Shown here: positions 16,510 through 27,954 of the stretch, one piece after another | Layout: each line of letters opens with the position of its first letter | Numbering within the stretch: position 1 is the stretch's first letter | Notes under the pieces: generated by a model | Database searches by the model: none | What the model was told of the DNA's origin: nothing | The model's input: the letters and a program-made list of their open reading frames with translations, nothing else | Position numbers and translations under genes: made by a program | Assembly: GCA_003030785.1 (NCBI GenBank) | Contig: PYVH01000006.1 | Span: 1 to 63,168 of the forward strand | From: Marinobacter sp. B9-2 | Lineage (GTDB): Bacteria; Pseudomonadota; Gammaproteobacteria; Pseudomonadales; Oleiphilaceae | Direction: 5' to 3' | DNA: 63,168 nucleotides

Positions 16510-17997
16510 TCAGTGGTCGAAATCGTTGTAGGTCATGGCCACAGCGCGGAAAATCGCGCGGCCCTTGTTCATGGTTTCCTTCCACTCGAGGCGGGGCACC
16601 GAATCGGCCACCACGCCGGCGCCGGCTTGGATGTGCAGGGTGTTGTCCTTGATCACGGCGGTACGGATGGCAATGGCGGTGTCCATGTTGCCGTTGAACG
16701 ACAGGTAGCCCACGGCGCCGCCGTAGACCCCGCGCTTGACCGGCTCCAGCTCGTCAATAATCTCCATGGCCCGGATCTTGGGCGCACCACTGAGGGTGCC
16801 GGCGGGCAGGGTGGCCCGCAGCACGTCGAGGCAGCTGGTGTTGTCTTTCAGCCGGCCGGTGACGTTGGAGACAATGTGCATCACGTGGGAGTAGCGCTCC
16901 ACAATCATCTTGTCGGTGAGCCGAACCGTGCCGGTTTCCGACACCCGGCCGGCATCGTTGCGACCCAGATCGATCAGCATCAGGTGCTCGGCGATCTCTT
17001 TCGGATCGGCCAGCAGTTCCGCTTCGAGCGCCTTGTCCTCGGCATCGGTGGCACCGCGCTTGCGGGTACCGGCGATGGGTCGCACGGTGACTTCTTCGTC
17101 TTCCACCCGGGCCAGGATTTCCGGGGAGGAGCCCACGATATGGAAGTCCTCCAGATCCAGGAAATACATGTAGGGGGACGGGTTCAGTACCCGCAGCGAC
17201 CGGTACAGGTTTAGCGGTGGCGCCTCGAAGGGAATCGACATGCGCTGGGAAATCACCGTCTGCATGACATCACCGTCGAGCACGTAGCCCTTGATCTTGT
17301 CCACCGCGGCTTCGAATTTGTCCTGGGTAAAGCCGGAGATGAAGTCGCTTTCGTCCACGGTCTTGCCACGAAGCTGTTCGGGAGTGCGTGGCGCGTCGGC
17401 GGTTTGCCGGTGCAGACGGTTCTCCAGTTCGTCAATTCGGGTCTGTACCTTGTCAAAGGCGCCTTCCTCGGCGGGATCGGCATGCACGATCAGGTGCAGC
17501 TTGCCGCGCAGGTTGTCGAACACCACGATTTCGTTGGACACCATCAGCAGGATATCCGGTGTGCCGATGCGATCGGGCGGGCAGCTCTTGCGCAGTCGCT
17601 TTTCGATGTAGCGTACGGTGTCGTAGCCGAAGTAGCCCACGAGGCCCCCGTTGAACCGGGGCAGCTCGTCCAGGTCCGGCGCATGGAAGCGTTTCTGGTA
17701 AGCCTCGACAAAGGCCAGCGGATCATCCACTTCTTCGGTTTCGACAATCTCGCCGCCGCGGCTGATTTCGACCTTGTGGTCAAAGACCTTCAGCACCTCG
17801 TGGCTGGGCAAGCCAATGATCGAATAACGGCCCCATTTCTCGCCGCCCTGGACGGATTCGAACAGATAGGAGTAGGGCCCGCTGGCGAGTTTCAGATAGG
17901 TGCTCAGAGGCGTGTCGAGGTCGGCCAGAACCTCGCGGTACACAGGGATGCGGTTAAAGCCGGCGTCGGCGAGCTCGGCGAATTGCTCGGGTGTCAT
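16510..17997 (-). CDS. trpE: Anthranilate synthase component I TrpE
   Basis: Converts chorismate to anthranilate with TrpG. Chorismate-binding motifs are present: [10 protein letters not shown]-type helix, [23 protein letters not shown] region, GRNDAGRVS and [18 protein letters not shown]. The N-terminal [23 protein letters not shown] is the usual Trp feedback site region. I use the ATG at 17997 (AGGAAA upstream, 495 aa); the longer open frame runs back into gph and is not needed. Only 31 nt separate it from gph, leaving no room for a trp leader peptide. Confidence 0.96.
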   Translation of the reverse strand: MTPEQFAELADAGFNRIPVYREVLADLDTPLSTYLKLASGPYSYLFESVQGGEKWGRYSIIGLPSHEVLKVFDHKVEISRGGEIVETEEVDDPLAFVEAYQKRFHAPDLDELPRFNGGLVGYFGYDTVRYIEKRLRKSCPPDRIGTPDILLMVSNEIVVFDNLRGKLHLIVHADPAEEGAFDKVQTRIDELENRLHRQTADAPRTPEQLRGKTVDESDFISGFTQDKFEAAVDKIKGYVLDGDVMQTVISQRMSIPFEAPPLNLYRSLRVLNPSPYMYFLDLEDFHIVGSSPEILARVEDEEVTVRPIAGTRKRGATDAEDKALEAELLADPKEIAEHLMLIDLGRNDAGRVSETGTVRLTDKMIVERYSHVMHIVSNVTGRLKDNTSCLDVLRATLPAGTLSGAPKIRAMEIIDELEPVKRGVYGGAVGYLSFNGNMDTAIAIRTAVIKDNTLHIQAGAGVVADSVPRLEWKETMNKGRAIFRAVAMTYNDFDH

Positions 17998-18028
17998 GGT
18001 GCGGTTTCCTGAAATCGGTGTTGCATCT

Positions 18029-18718
18029 TTACAAAAGCTCGGCCAGCGAATCAACAACCGCATCGGCACCGAGGGTATCCACGGCGGGCCCATAATTGTA
18101 TCCGTAACGGACCGCCACGCAGGGAATGCCTGCTGCCAGTGCGGCATTAATATCGGCCCCGGAGTCGCCCACCATCACCGTGGTTCCGCGGGTTCCCCCC
18201 AGTGTTTCCATGGCATGAAGCAGGGGCGCGGGGTCGGGTTTCTTGACCGGGAGAGTGTCGCCACCCACGGTCAGATCAAACCAGTGGTCCAGTCCCATCT
18301 GTTCCAGCAATGGCGCCACAAACTGTTCCGGCTTGTTGGTAACGATGCCCAGTCGGCAGCCCTGGTTCTTCAGATGCGTGAGGCAGGCCTCGACACCGGC
18401 ATAGACCACTGAATGCTGCCCGTTGATGGTGCCGTAGGCGTGATAGAAAATCGCCAGGGCATCCTTGAACAGGGCATCGTCTTTAGGCCGGGCCGGTTCC
18501 CAATCTACCTGGCCGGCCAGCGCCCGGCGAACCAGAACGCTGGCGCCGTTGCCTACCCAGTTCCGCACCCGGTCAATGCCGGCCGGAGAGCGCCCAAGGT
18601 GTTCGAGCATCTGATCAACAGCGGCCGCCAGATCCGGCGCACTGTCCACGAGGGTGCCGTCGAGATCAAACAGGGCAACCCCCGGCCAGCGTGGATTGAA
18701 CAGCCCTGCCAGGCTCAT
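18029..18718 (-). CDS. gph: Phosphoglycolate phosphatase Gph
   Basis: HAD-superfamily phosphatase, 229 aa. Motif [15 protein letters not shown] holds the nucleophile Asp, the cap region follows, then [10 protein letters not shown] (motif II), [11 protein letters not shown] (motif III Lys) and [17 protein letters not shown] (motif IV). It removes phosphate from 2-phosphoglycolate formed during DNA repair. Its ATG overlaps the rpe stop by 4 nt, and it is followed by trpE, as in many pseudomonads. Confidence 0.93.
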   Translation of the reverse strand: MSLAGLFNPRWPGVALFDLDGTLVDSAPDLAAAVDQMLEHLGRSPAGIDRVRNWVGNGASVLVRRALAGQVDWEPARPKDDALFKDALAIFYHAYGTINGQHSVVYAGVEACLTHLKNQGCRLGIVTNKPEQFVAPLLEQMGLDHWFDLTVGGDTLPVKKPDPAPLLHAMETLGGTRGTTVMVGDSGADINAALAAGIPCVAVRYGYNYGPAVDTLGADAVVDSLAELL

Positions 18719-19401
18719 TGGCTGATCACCCTGCGGGCCTGCTCCAGTTCTTCGCGCATGGCATCAATGGTGGTTTTATAGTCGTCGGTGTTAAAGATGG
18801 CAGATCCCGCCACGAAGGTGTCGGCACCGGCCTCGGCGATTTCCCGGATGTTCTCGGTCTTCACGCCACCGTCGATTTCCAGGCGGATATTGTAGTTACT
18901 GGCATCGATGCGCTTGCGGGCCTCCCGGAGTTTGTCGAGCGTGCCGGGAATGAACTTCTGGCCACCGAAGCCGGGGTTTACCGACATCATCAGCACCATG
19001 TCCAGTTTGTCCATCACATGATCCATATAATGCAGCGGCGTGGCCGGGTTGAACACCAGGCCCGCCTGGCAGCCACCGTCGCGGATCAGCTGCAGTGAGC
19101 GATCAATGTGGTTGGTCGCTTCCGGGTGGAAGGTAATGTAACTGGCCCCGGCGTCGATAAACATACGGATGAGGTCGTCCACCGGCGACACCATCAGGTG
19201 CACATCGATGGGGGCGGTCACGCCGTGCTTGCGCAGCGCCTCGCAGACCATGGGGCCAATGGTGAGGTTGGGTACGTAGTGATTGTCCATCACATCGAAG
19301 TGCACCACGTCGGCGCCGGCGGCCAGCACGTTATCGACTTCCTCGCCAAGACGGGCAAAATCGGCGGACAGGATGGATGGGGCAATCAGGTAAGGGTTCA
19401 T
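18715..19401 (-). CDS. rpe: Ribulose-phosphate 3-epimerase Rpe
   Basis: Interconverts ribulose-5-P and xylulose-5-P in the pentose phosphate pathway. TIM-barrel motifs: [55 protein letters not shown] and [11 protein letters not shown], with the metal-binding His/Asp residues kept. It is 228 aa and first in the cluster rpe-gph-trpEGD(C); a 117-nt gap to the divergent DUF3530 gene should hold the promoter. Confidence 0.97.
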   Translation of the reverse strand: MNPYLIAPSILSADFARLGEEVDNVLAAGADVVHFDVMDNHYVPNLTIGPMVCEALRKHGVTAPIDVHLMVSPVDDLIRMFIDAGASYITFHPEATNHIDRSLQLIRDGGCQAGLVFNPATPLHYMDHVMDKLDMVLMMSVNPGFGGQKFIPGTLDKLREARKRIDASNYNIRLEIDGGVKTENIREIAEAGADTFVAGSAIFNTDDYKTTIDAMREELEQARRVISQ

Positions 19402-19518
19402 GACGGCTCTCTCACAACAATGGATAATGGCTTGGTCAGCGGTCCCTGCCGCACATTCAGGATGGCTGCTAGTCTAACAGCTCAGTGGCGTTTTTTCGCA
19501 GTCAAAGGATCAGTATCT

Positions 19519-20478
19519 GTGCAGAGATTCGAGATTTACGGGCCGGTCGTGTCCTGGTTTTTCATCCTGGCCCTGATGTTTGCCATGCCGTCCGCCAGCT
19601 TCGGCCAGGACGAGGCTGACCAGGCCGGCGGGGCTGAAAATTCGGCGCCGCCGGCTACGGAGTCTGCAAGCCGGTCCCTGATCTGGACGGGCACCGGCGA
19701 GCGCTCCCTGAACCAGACCTTTCCCGAGGCAGCGGTATGGCTGGAACTTGAGGAGGGCGACCGGGCACTGGGACTGTTCTATCCGGAAGCCAGGTTGCCG
19801 GCTCGCGGCGCGGTGCTGGTTCTGTCGGACGAGGGCGAGACCGCCGCTTCCGGAGTAACCGGGGCACTGGCCGCGGGGCTAGCTTCCAGGGGCTGGGCCG
19901 TGCTAACCCTTGGCCTGGAGTCGCCCTCACCGGTACTGAGTGACGTCCTGATGCGGCCCGTGGCAGAAGAGTCATCGGCGGAAACGGAGGCGGATGAGCA
20001 GGAAGCACCGGAATCGGTAATGATCGATGTCATGGCTTCAGAGAGTGCCGATGATCTTGAGGCGCGCTACCGAAGCCGGATCAGCCAGATGCTCCAGGCA
20101 GGGCTGGCCCAGTTGGCTGAGCGGGGCTATGAAACACCGGCTGTTCTGGGAGTCGGGCGAGCCAGCATACACGTGACCAACCAGGTACTGGAGGGGGCTG
20201 ATGCTGCTGCGCTTATCTGGGTGGCTCCCCAGTTTTACCCCTTTGACCGTCCAGATCTGCCCGAACGTCTGGAGTCGCTGAGCACGGAATTGCTGGAGCT
20301 TTATCCGTCTGGAGCCGTTGATGATCAAGCCAAATGGAGTATGGGAATGAGGTTGCGCCGGGCCGGGATGAGTGGCTTTGAGCGACAACCGATTCCCTGG
20401 CTCACGCCAGCGCCCGGAACCCTGGGCGATGGGATCGCCAGCCGCGTTGCCGCCTGGCTGGAGTCCCGCCAGGACTAG
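19519..20478 (+). CDS. DUF3530 family exported protein
   Basis: A 319-aa protein with a signal peptide ending about SASFGQ. The middle contains GAVLVLSDEGETAASG and ASRGWAVLTLGLESP, a layout like a degenerate alpha/beta hydrolase, and the C-terminal part RSRISQMLQAGLAQL... PAVLGVGRASIHV resembles an elbow where the usual nucleophile is not obvious. I use GTG 19519 (AAGGA 9 nt upstream); the frame is open further upstream but without a plausible start. Its stop overlaps the convergent DnaJ-gene stop by 3 nt. Role unknown. Confidence 0.75.
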   Translation: MQRFEIYGPVVSWFFILALMFAMPSASFGQDEADQAGGAENSAPPATESASRSLIWTGTGERSLNQTFPEAAVWLELEEGDRALGLFYPEARLPARGAVLVLSDEGETAASGVTGALAAGLASRGWAVLTLGLESPSPVLSDVLMRPVAEESSAETEADEQEAPESVMIDVMASESADDLEARYRSRISQMLQAGLAQLAERGYETPAVLGVGRASIHVTNQVLEGADAAALIWVAPQFYPFDRPDLPERLESLSTELLELYPSGAVDDQAKWSMGMRLRRAGMSGFERQPIPWLTPAPGTLGDGIASRVAAWLESRQD

Positions 20479-21233
20479 CGGGAGTTGTTGTGGCGCTTGA
20501 TCAGTTCCCAGGCCTGCTGGTAGTTGAGCAGACGATCCTTGGCCAATGCATGCTCGCGGGGGCTGACCTGCTGTTGGGCCAGCTTGTCCGGGTGGCACTC
20601 GGATACCTTCTTGCGGTAGGCCCGCTTGATCACCTCCAGTGAATCCCGCCGGGTGACCCCCAACAGCTCGCAGGCCTGCTGATAACTGGTGGGTCTTGAG
20701 AGATTCTCGCTATGCCGGGTCCACACCTTGCTGGCATAGCTGTCGAAGATGTCCTCGCTGATGCTAACCGGTAGGCCAATCTGGTCAATGGCATCCTCGC
20801 AGCGATAGCGCCTGGGTTTGGCGGGCCGGCCGTTCAGTTGACTGGCGTGGCACAGACAGATGGCGGTTTTCAGGGCCGGGGAAGGCCATAGCCGGCGGGA
20901 CAGGCGCATGGCCAACCCGCGGATGAAAGGCAGTTGCCCGGCTGACTTGCCGTCCTGGAACCAGCCAATGGCGCGCCGTCGCTGACGCTTCGACAGCCTC
21001 ATGGCCTTGATCAGGGATTCTGCATAGCCAATGTCGGCTTCGGTCACTCGCCCCTCTGCTTTGGCGATATAACCGAGGAAGAAGAACAGGGGGCGCCTGC
21101 ACCAGCGGGGCAGATGGGCGCGCTCGATAAGCGCGGGTGCCTGATGGCCGCACGCTGAGAGTTCCCGCATCAGGCTGGAAAACTCGGCGTCCATCCGTGC
21201 CGGCAGCACCGGTTGTCGTTTACTCCCTGCCAT
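20475..21233 (-). CDS. DjlA-like J-domain protein without membrane anchor
   Basis: A 252-aa co-chaperone. The N-terminal 130 residues have a TerB-like helical domain ([22 protein letters not shown]), and the C-terminal 70 residues form a J domain with the HPD tripeptide at about 214-216 ([14 protein letters not shown]). Unlike E. coli DjlA there is no N-terminal transmembrane segment. The start overlaps the murU 3' end by 14 nt; the order djlA-murU-amgK facing lptD is the same as in pseudomonads. Confidence 0.85.
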   Translation of the reverse strand: MAGSKRQPVLPARMDAEFSSLMRELSACGHQAPALIERAHLPRWCRRPLFFFLGYIAKAEGRVTEADIGYAESLIKAMRLSKRQRRRAIGWFQDGKSAGQLPFIRGLAMRLSRRLWPSPALKTAICLCHASQLNGRPAKPRRYRCEDAIDQIGLPVSISEDIFDSYASKVWTRHSENLSRPTSYQQACELLGVTRRDSLEVIKRAYRKKVSECHPDKLAQQQVSPREHALAKDRLLNYQQAWELIKRHNNSR

Positions 21234-21918
21234 GGCTTTCAGATTCCCTGTTGCCCAGTTGCCTGTCCAGCGCCTGGAGGCGTTCCGGGGTGCCGACGTC
21301 CACCCATTGTCCCCGGTGATAAAGGCCTTTCACGCGGCCTTCGCCCATTGCGTTGCGCAGCACAGGCCCGAGCTTTCCGGACCGGTCGGTCAGGCCTTCG
21401 AACAGTCGCCGGTGCAACAGGCTGATGCCGGTGAAGGTCAATTTCTCCGGCCCGTCACCAGTGAGCCATCCCTGATCGGTCAGGTGAAAATCCCCTTCAG
21501 GATGGTGCGGCGGGTTTTCGGTGACAACGAGCACGGCGTCCGCGTCAGCCGGCGGTGTCAGTTGTGACAGATCAAAATCGCTCCAGATGTCGCCATTGAT
21601 AACCACAAACCAGTCAGACTCTTCATTGGCAAGCAGGGGCAGGGCGCGCACTATGCCACCGGCGGTTTCCAGGGGCTCGCCTTCCCGGGAGTATTGAATG
21701 GACAGTCCGAACTGTTTGCCGTTGCCCAGGGTCTCTTCAATCTGGTCACCCAGCCAGGCATGGTTGATCACCACGTCCCTGATGCCCGCCCGGCGAAGGT
21801 GTTCCAGATGGTAGCTGATCAGAGGCTTGCCGGCGGCCCGGAGCAGGGGCTTTGGTGTGGCCAGAGTCAGTGGCCGCATGCGTTCACCTTTGCCGGCGGC
21901 GAGAATCATGGCTTTCAC
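21220..21918 (-). CDS. murU: N-acetylmuramate-1-phosphate uridylyltransferase MurU
   Basis: Makes UDP-MurNAc from MurNAc-1-P in the cell-wall recycling route that bypasses de novo MurA synthesis. The nucleotidyltransferase signature [21 protein letters not shown] and the strand [12 protein letters not shown] are present. I use the GTG at 21918: it overlaps the amgK stop by 3 nt within GTGA, has AGGAG upstream, and gives 232 aa, close to the family's usual size. The longer open frame lies inside amgK. Confidence 0.92.
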   Translation of the reverse strand: MKAMILAAGKGERMRPLTLATPKPLLRAAGKPLISYHLEHLRRAGIRDVVINHAWLGDQIEETLGNGKQFGLSIQYSREGEPLETAGGIVRALPLLANEESDWFVVINGDIWSDFDLSQLTPPADADAVLVVTENPPHHPEGDFHLTDQGWLTGDGPEKLTFTGISLLHRRLFEGLTDRSGKLGPVLRNAMGEGRVKGLYHRGQWVDVGTPERLQALDRQLGNRESESHGRE

Positions 21919-22973
21919 GGGTGCGGATGCTCCTGACCAGGGGCCGGGCCAATGCTCGCTTCGATTCGCGGCATGACCGTGTCGCTGAGCCATTCGTGGA
22001 AGTGACGCAGGGCTGGCTGCCGGCTGCTGGCAACGATCAGGTACTGCACGGTTCGGGGAATGTCATTGAGATAACCGTGCTTGCCATCGCGGATCGACAG
22101 CCGGGCGAAAATCCCGGCGGCCTTCAGGTGGCGCTGCATGCCCATTAGCTCAAACCACTGGCGGAAGGTTTCCGGATCAGCCCGGTGCAGGCCGGCGTCC
22201 CGGCTGCTCTGGCGAAACACCTCCAGCCAGTCGCAGATGCGCTCCTCCGGCCAACGGATGTAGCAATCCTTCAGCAGGGACACAACGTCGTAGGTGACCG
22301 GCCCGATGACGGCATCCTGGAAATCGATGACGCCGGGGCGGGGTTCATTGGGGCGAACCAACAGGTTGCGGGAGTGGTAGTCCCGATGAACCGTCACTTC
22401 CGGTTGCGCCAGGGCGCTCTCCCGCAGTATGGAAAAGGTGGTGTCCAGCAGAGCCCGCTCGCTGTTTTCCAGGCGCATGCCCAGATGCCGCTCCAGCAGC
22501 CAGTCCGGAAACAGCGCCATTTCCCGCTCAAGCAGGGTGGCGTCGTAGGGCCGCAGCGGGTAATCCTCTGGGGAGGGCTGGCGGGCAATGAGGGTCAGTT
22601 CTTCCAGGGCCTTCCGGTAGAGCTGGTCTGCGGAGTCGGCGGTCAGTTGGCCAAGCATCAGCTGGTCACCAAAATCCTCCAACAGCAGGAAACCCTGCTT
22701 CAGATCGGCCTGGATGATTTCAGGCACGGCGATGCCCTGGTGGTGCCAGTGTCGTGCGATGGCCACGAAGGGCTCGCAGTCTTCGTGTTCCGGGGGCGCA
22801 TCCATAACGATAAACGGCACGCCGTTGCCGGGAGCCGTCGCCTGATTGGCGTGCTGCCAGACCCGGAAATAGCGGCGAAAACTGGCGTCGCCGGAAACCG
22901 GTTCGGGTTTGCTCTGTTCAAGTCCCGGAAACTGTCTGACCCAGTCGGTCAGCAACTGCTGGCGGGTGTCCAT
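21915..22973 (-). CDS. amgK: N-acetylmuramate/N-acetylglucosamine anomeric kinase AmgK
   Basis: Phosphorylates MurNAc (and GlcNAc) at C1, feeding MurU. It has the aminoglycoside-phosphotransferase fold: FRRYFRVW near residue 30, [13 protein letters not shown] (catalytic loop with Asp and Asn, about 195-207) and [21 protein letters not shown] (metal-binding Asp). The length of 352 aa is typical. The amgK/murU pair gives intrinsic tolerance to fosfomycin in pseudomonads, so the same may hold here (inference). It is divergent from lptD across 183 nt. Confidence 0.92.
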   Translation of the reverse strand: MDTRQQLLTDWVRQFPGLEQSKPEPVSGDASFRRYFRVWQHANQATAPGNGVPFIVMDAPPEHEDCEPFVAIARHWHHQGIAVPEIIQADLKQGFLLLEDFGDQLMLGQLTADSADQLYRKALEELTLIARQPSPEDYPLRPYDATLLEREMALFPDWLLERHLGMRLENSERALLDTTFSILRESALAQPEVTVHRDYHSRNLLVRPNEPRPGVIDFQDAVIGPVTYDVVSLLKDCYIRWPEERICDWLEVFRQSSRDAGLHRADPETFRQWFELMGMQRHLKAAGIFARLSIRDGKHGYLNDIPRTVQYLIVASSRQPALRHFHEWLSDTVMPRIEASIGPAPGQEHPHP

Positions 22974-23156
22974 GGCTCGGGTTGCAATCCTTTTAAATTA
23001 AGTTGTCGCTGACTGCGAAAGTTAGCAGACCAGTATAAAGAGGGTAAAACGGTTTTGCAGCGGAGTTTCCGTTAACAACCCCGGAGTGCACGTGTAAACT
23101 AGGCCGCTGTTAACCTTGCCCGTCCTCATATTCACCCGGAACAGGATTCAGCCACT

Positions 23157-25541
23157 GTGCCATGTCCAGAACGCCCACTGCAATCGCCGGAAATCCGGTG
23201 GCAGAGCCGGTATGGCCGTTTGTTGCTGGCCGCGTTTCTAGGATTGGGGGGTGCCACCGGTTATGCCCAGACACCGCCGTCAGCGGCGGAAATTGACTGG
23301 CGCCCCAGGGCAGAACTGCCTTCCGAGGTGCGGTCATCTTTGCCCCTGTTCTGTGATGGTGGCTATTTGCCTTCCGGCAGTCACGACGGCGTTGGCAGTG
23401 CCTTTGCCGGTGGTAGCGATGCCGAACAGCCATTGGAGGTCAGCGGCCTGAATGCCCGGTATGAAATTGACCGCGAGCTGTTTCTCCAGGGCGATGTCCG
23501 GATCCGCCAGGGGGGCTTCCAGGTAACCGGTTCAGAAGCCCGCTACAGCCAGCAACAGGGCGCGGTATCGGTTCAGGGGCCACTGGTCAGTCGAGGTGAT
23601 GGCTTCCTTCTGACCGGTGAGAACGCGAACTACGATGTGGATACCGGGCGGCTGGACATCAACACGGCGACGTTTCTGCTGCACGGGCCCGAAATGCGCG
23701 GTCGTGCAGGCCGTCTGGCGCGGATCAGTGAAGAGCAGGTGGTCATTGAAGATGGCTTTCTGACCACCTGTGGCCCGAAGCAGAACGACTGGGCCATTGT
23801 TGCCTCGGATATCCAGCTGGACCGGGCCGAGGGTTTTGGTACCGCAAAGCATGTTCGGCTGGAGATTCTGGATGTGCCGGTGTTCTACTGGCCCTGGGCC
23901 AGCTTTCCCATTGATGACCGACGCAAGTCCGGTTTCCTGTATCCCCAGTTCGGTTCTTCCACTGCCGGTAGCGGAGGCTTTCTCGCGCTACCTTATTATC
24001 TGAATCTTGCCCCCCATTATGACGCCACGCTCACGCCTCAGTACATGAATGGCCGGGGCCTGTTCAACGAGGCCGAGGGCCGCTATCTCAGTTCGCTGGG
24101 CGAGACGACGCTGCAGTTGGGCTACATCGGCAGCGATTCGGAGTTCGCGGCCGAGAATCCCGGCGAATCGGGCGAGCGCTGGGCTCTGGATGCCACCACG
24201 AGGGCGGTGTTCGGCGGTGGCTGGTCCGGCTACGGTGATTTTTCCGTAGTGAGTGACGAGGACTATTTCAGCGACCTGAACCGTAACCTGGAGATTAACC
24301 AGGCAACCCACCTGCAAAGAAAGGGTGGGGTCACTTACCGGAGCGACCAGCAGTATTTTGATGCCTACCTTAACGATTACCAGACCATCAGTGAAAGTAT
24401 TGCCAATGAGGATAAGCCCTATGCCCAGCTGCCTGAAATAATCTACGCGGGACAGGCAGGCGCGGGTATTCTGGAAGCGAATCTGGAGAGTCAGTACACC
24501 GTTTTTTACCGTGATAACGAAGGACTGACTGGTCTGGACCAGGCCAACGGTCAGCGGTTCCGGGCCCGGCCGGAACTGGCTCTGCCACTGCGGGCGTTGT
24601 GGGGCTTCAGTCGCCCCTCGGTGAGTGTGGATTACACCCGCTACGATCTCGATGATTACGATCTCGGTGATGGCGCGTTTGATCGCACGGTGCCGGTTGC
24701 CGAGTGGGATAACGGGCTTTATTTCGACCGTCAGGGCAGTCTGTTTGATGTGCCCTACAACCAGACCCTTGAGCCCCGGCTGTACTATGTATGGGCCAAT
24801 GCGGACGCGGATCAGAATGACATTCCTGACTTTGACACCGACCTCCAGACGTTCCGGTTTGACCAGCTGTTTCAGCCGGATCGCTTTACCGGCGGTGATC
24901 GGGTAGGTGACGCCAACCAGTTGACCGTGGCCTTGACCAGCCGTTTCAATGACCTGCTCACCGGTGCCGAGCGGGCCAGGTTCAGTATCGGCCAGGTGCA
25001 GTACTTTGACGACCGTGAGGTAACTCTGTTTGGTGAGGGGGGCGGAACCCGGAGCCGCTCTCCGCTGGCGGGTGAGGTGGTGCTCAACCCGCTTGATACT
25101 CTGGAGATCCGGTCGTCTGGCCTGTGGGATCCCGACACCGGTGATACCGAGGAAGGTCGAAGTCAGCTGACTTTCCATTCCAGTGATTACCGCTACCTGG
25201 CCAGTCTGGGGCACACCTATAGCCGGGATGAACTGGAACAGTCAGACATTGCGACGGTTTTCCCGGTGACGGACCGTGTTAGTCTGATCGGCCGCTGGGT
25301 CTACGACTCAAGCCTTGACCGTACGGTGGGGTCCCTGGCCGGCCTTGAATACAACAACTGCTGCTGGAGCATTCAGGTGGTTCACCAGAATTACCTGACT
25401 TACGACCGGGAGCTTCAGGGGCGCATACTGTTTCAGATTCAGCTGAAAGGACTGGGTGGCAGTGGTGGTGCCTCGGCGCGGATTTCCGAGGCGATTTACG
25501 GGTTTGACGAAAGGGAGCGTCGCCGGTACGGAACTCCCTGA
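23157..25541 (+). CDS. lptD: LPS-assembly outer membrane protein LptD
   Basis: Outer membrane beta-barrel that inserts lipopolysaccharide into the outer leaflet with LptE. A signal peptide ends near GYAQ. The N-terminal beta-jellyroll (DRELFLQGDVRIRQGGFQV, ARYSQQQGAVSV) is followed by a large barrel. The four disulfide cysteines are in place: LFCDGGY, TTCGPKQNDW and the adjacent pair in NNCCWSIQV. The length of 794 aa is normal. The start is GTG 23157, with AGGA about 10 nt upstream; a slightly different start is possible. It heads lptD-surA-pdxA-rsmA-apaH. Confidence 0.95.
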   Translation: MPCPERPLQSPEIRWQSRYGRLLLAAFLGLGGATGYAQTPPSAAEIDWRPRAELPSEVRSSLPLFCDGGYLPSGSHDGVGSAFAGGSDAEQPLEVSGLNARYEIDRELFLQGDVRIRQGGFQVTGSEARYSQQQGAVSVQGPLVSRGDGFLLTGENANYDVDTGRLDINTATFLLHGPEMRGRAGRLARISEEQVVIEDGFLTTCGPKQNDWAIVASDIQLDRAEGFGTAKHVRLEILDVPVFYWPWASFPIDDRRKSGFLYPQFGSSTAGSGGFLALPYYLNLAPHYDATLTPQYMNGRGLFNEAEGRYLSSLGETTLQLGYIGSDSEFAAENPGESGERWALDATTRAVFGGGWSGYGDFSVVSDEDYFSDLNRNLEINQATHLQRKGGVTYRSDQQYFDAYLNDYQTISESIANEDKPYAQLPEIIYAGQAGAGILEANLESQYTVFYRDNEGLTGLDQANGQRFRARPELALPLRALWGFSRPSVSVDYTRYDLDDYDLGDGAFDRTVPVAEWDNGLYFDRQGSLFDVPYNQTLEPRLYYVWANADADQNDIPDFDTDLQTFRFDQLFQPDRFTGGDRVGDANQLTVALTSRFNDLLTGAERARFSIGQVQYFDDREVTLFGEGGGTRSRSPLAGEVVLNPLDTLEIRSSGLWDPDTGDTEEGRSQLTFHSSDYRYLASLGHTYSRDELEQSDIATVFPVTDRVSLIGRWVYDSSLDRTVGSLAGLEYNNCCWSIQVVHQNYLTYDRELQGRILFQIQLKGLGGSGGASARISEAIYGFDERERRRYGTP

Positions 25542-25603
25542 CCAGGAGTGGGACTAAGCCCCGTACTGGCATGCAGGCTCATATTCTATTTGCAGAGGTG
25601 ATT

Positions 25604-26944
25604 ATGAAGGCGACTCTTCGCCATGGTGTTCAAGCGTTACTGGTTTTTCTCGCCGTCATGGCACCGCTGACCGTGCAGGCAGAGCGAAAACTGCTGGATC
25701 AGGTGGTGGCCATCGTGGATGAGGATGTCATTCTTCAGACCGAGCTGGAGGCCCGGATCAACACCATCGCCAGCCGGCTCAGAGCCCAGGGTACCGGACT
25801 GCCGCCGAGACAGGTGCTGGAAGAACGGGTTCTTGACCAACTGATCACCGACTCGATCCAGATGCAGATGGCGGACCGGGCCGGCATGCGTATCAGCGAT
25901 AACGAGTTGAACGAGACCATGGCCAACATTGCCGAGCGCAACGGTATGAGCCTGGCGCAGTTTGAAAACCAGCTGGCGGCCGAAGGCGTGAGCTATAACC
26001 AGGCCCGCGAGCAGATCCGTAAGGAAATGCTGACCAGCCGCGTTCAGCAGCGTCAGGTAGGCAACCGGGTTCGGGTAACTGATCGGGAAGTCGAGAACTA
26101 CCTCGAAAGCCTGGAGGCCCGGGGTGGCAATAACGCCCAATACCGGCTGGCGTATATTTTTGTCAGCGTTGACGATCCGTCGGACGAGGCGGAAGTGGAG
26201 GCGGCCCGGGAAAAAGCCGAGCGTCTGCGCAATGAGATCGCCAGTGGCCGCGATTTCCGTGAAGTGGCTGTCGCTGAATCCGATGCCAGCAATGCCCTCG
26301 AAGGCGGTGATATGGGCTGGCGTGCCGAAGGCCAGCTGCCATCTCTGGTCGCCCCGGTTGTGCCGGAGCTGCCGGTGGGTGAGCCTTCGGAAGTTCTGGA
26401 AAACAACAGTGGCTTCCATCTGGTGATGGTGATGGACAAGCGTGGTGGCGAACAGCAGCAGGTTATCCAGCAGCATCGCGTCCGTCATATTCTGGTTCGG
26501 CCTTCCGAAGCAACCACCGACAGCCAGGCTGAAACCATGATCCGGGATCTGTACCAGCAGCTTGAAAACGGAGCCAGCTTCAGTGCCCTGGCCCGGGAAT
26601 ACTCCGATGACCCTGTATCCGGTTCCGACGGCGGTAACCTTGGCTGGGTAAGTCCTGGCCAGATGGTGCCGGCGTTTGAACAGGCAATGCTGAATGCCGA
26701 TATCGGCGAATTCCGCGGGCCGTTCCGTTCCCAGTTCGGCTGGCACATCCTGCAGGTTCAGGAACGCCGCCAGAAAGACATCAGCGGCGATGTTCGCGAC
26801 GCCGAGGCTCGCCAGGCCATCTATCGCCGCAAATTCGAAACCGAATTGCAGAACTGGCTCCAGGAAATCCGCGATGAGGCCTTTATCGAGTTCAAGGGCG
26901 AGTACGCCAAGGACGAAACGGCCGAAGAAGAGCCGGTCTCCTGA
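25604..26944 (+). CDS. surA: Periplasmic chaperone / peptidyl-prolyl isomerase SurA
   Basis: Guides outer membrane proteins, LptD among them, through the periplasm. A signal peptide ends at VQA before [18 protein letters not shown]. The N-terminal chaperone domain is followed by two parvulin-type domains ([19 protein letters not shown] and [18 protein letters not shown], with GGDMGWR and [17 protein letters not shown]). I use ATG 25604 (AGAGGTG upstream) over the ATG at 25571; 446 aa. Its TGA shares a base with the pdxA ATG. Confidence 0.96.
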   Translation: MKATLRHGVQALLVFLAVMAPLTVQAERKLLDQVVAIVDEDVILQTELEARINTIASRLRAQGTGLPPRQVLEERVLDQLITDSIQMQMADRAGMRISDNELNETMANIAERNGMSLAQFENQLAAEGVSYNQAREQIRKEMLTSRVQQRQVGNRVRVTDREVENYLESLEARGGNNAQYRLAYIFVSVDDPSDEAEVEAAREKAERLRNEIASGRDFREVAVAESDASNALEGGDMGWRAEGQLPSLVAPVVPELPVGEPSEVLENNSGFHLVMVMDKRGGEQQQVIQQHRVRHILVRPSEATTDSQAETMIRDLYQQLENGASFSALAREYSDDPVSGSDGGNLGWVSPGQMVPAFEQAMLNADIGEFRGPFRSQFGWHILQVQERRQKDISGDVRDAEARQAIYRRKFETELQNWLQEIRDEAFIEFKGEYAKDETAEEEPVS

Positions 26945-27954
26945 TGAGTAATCCCGTGGTGCTGGCACTTACCGCCGGCGAACCTGCCGGCATTGGTCCG
27001 GAGCTGTGCCTGCAGCTGGCGCTGGAGGCCAGGACCGGGGGTGTGGTGGTGGTTGCCAGCAGGCCACTGCTGGAGGCCCGGGCGAAGCAACTGAATCTGG
27101 CGGTTGAACTGCGTTCCTGGCAGCCCGGAGAGGCGCCGGAGATGGAAGCAGGTCTGTTGTCGGTGCTGCACGTGGACGGTTGCGCCAATCACCAGCCGGG
27201 AACCCTGGACACTGGCAGCAGTGCCTATGTGCTCAGAACACTGGAAGTTGCCGCCAATGGCTGCCTGAGCGGCGATTTTGACGGCATGGTGACGGCGCCG
27301 GTCCACAAGGGCGTGATCAATAATGCCGGCATATCGTTCAGCGGCCACACCGAGTTCCTTCAGGAACTGTGCGGAGTTGAACGGGTGGTCATGATGCTGG
27401 CGACCGAAGAGCTGCGGGTTGCGCTGGTAACCACCCACTTACCGCTCAGGGACGTTTCCGCCGCCATTACCCCGGCGCGCCTGACCCAGGTCACCCGCAT
27501 TCTCAATGCTGACCTGAAAAAGTTCTTCGGCATTGCCCGGCCCAGAATTCTGGTGGCAGGCCTGAACCCCCATGCCGGGGAAGGCGGCCACCTCGGTCGG
27601 GAGGAAATCGACATCATCGAGCCAACCCTCGAGAGTCTTCGTGCCGAAGGCATTTCGCTGACAGGCCCCCTTCCCGCCGACACTCTGTTTACGCCGCACT
27701 GGCTCGATCAGACCGACGCAGTTCTGGCCATGTACCACGACCAGGGATTGCCGGTACTGAAGTTTCAGGGCTTCGGGCGTGCTGTGAACATTACCCTGGG
27801 GCTGCCCATTGTCCGCACCTCCGTGGACCATGGCACCGCCCTGGATCTGGCTGGTACCGGCCGGGCTGATGGCGGCAGTCTGCGCACGGCCCTGAAGGTG
27901 GGCGAGCAAATGGCTCGTTGTCGCAAATCTGCAATTGAAGAGACCCGTTCGTGA
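26944..27954 (+). CDS. pdxA: 4-hydroxythreonine-4-phosphate dehydrogenase PdxA
   Basis: Oxidises 4-phosphohydroxy-L-threonine in pyridoxal phosphate synthesis. Motifs: [13 protein letters not shown] at the N-terminus, [36 protein letters not shown] and [20 protein letters not shown], including the metal-binding histidines. It is 336 aa. It overlaps surA by 1 nt and rsmA by 4 nt, so the three are translationally coupled. Confidence 0.96.
   Translation: MSNPVVLALTAGEPAGIGPELCLQLALEARTGGVVVVASRPLLEARAKQLNLAVELRSWQPGEAPEMEAGLLSVLHVDGCANHQPGTLDTGSSAYVLRTLEVAANGCLSGDFDGMVTAPVHKGVINNAGISFSGHTEFLQELCGVERVVMMLATEELRVALVTTHLPLRDVSAAITPARLTQVTRILNADLKKFFGIARPRILVAGLNPHAGEGGHLGREEIDIIEPTLESLRAEGISLTGPLPADTLFTPHWLDQTDAVLAMYHDQGLPVLKFQGFGRAVNITLGLPIVRTSVDHGTALDLAGTGRADGGSLRTALKVGEQMARCRKSAIEETRS

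Noticed and set aside
17997-18028. Leader-peptide attenuator before trpE
   Set aside because: Only 31 nt lie between gph and trpE, with no short frame and no terminator hairpin.
17998-18147. N-terminal extension of TrpE into gph
   Set aside because: The ATG at 17997 has a ribosome-binding site and gives the normal length; the extension lies inside gph in another frame.
23988-25214. 408-codon open frame antisense to lptD
   Set aside because: It mirrors the third-codon GC bias of lptD, has no recognisable domain and no ribosome-binding site, and the sense gene is certain.
25637-26968. 443-codon open frame antisense to surA
   Set aside because: Same reason: a shadow of a well-identified gene without motifs of its own.
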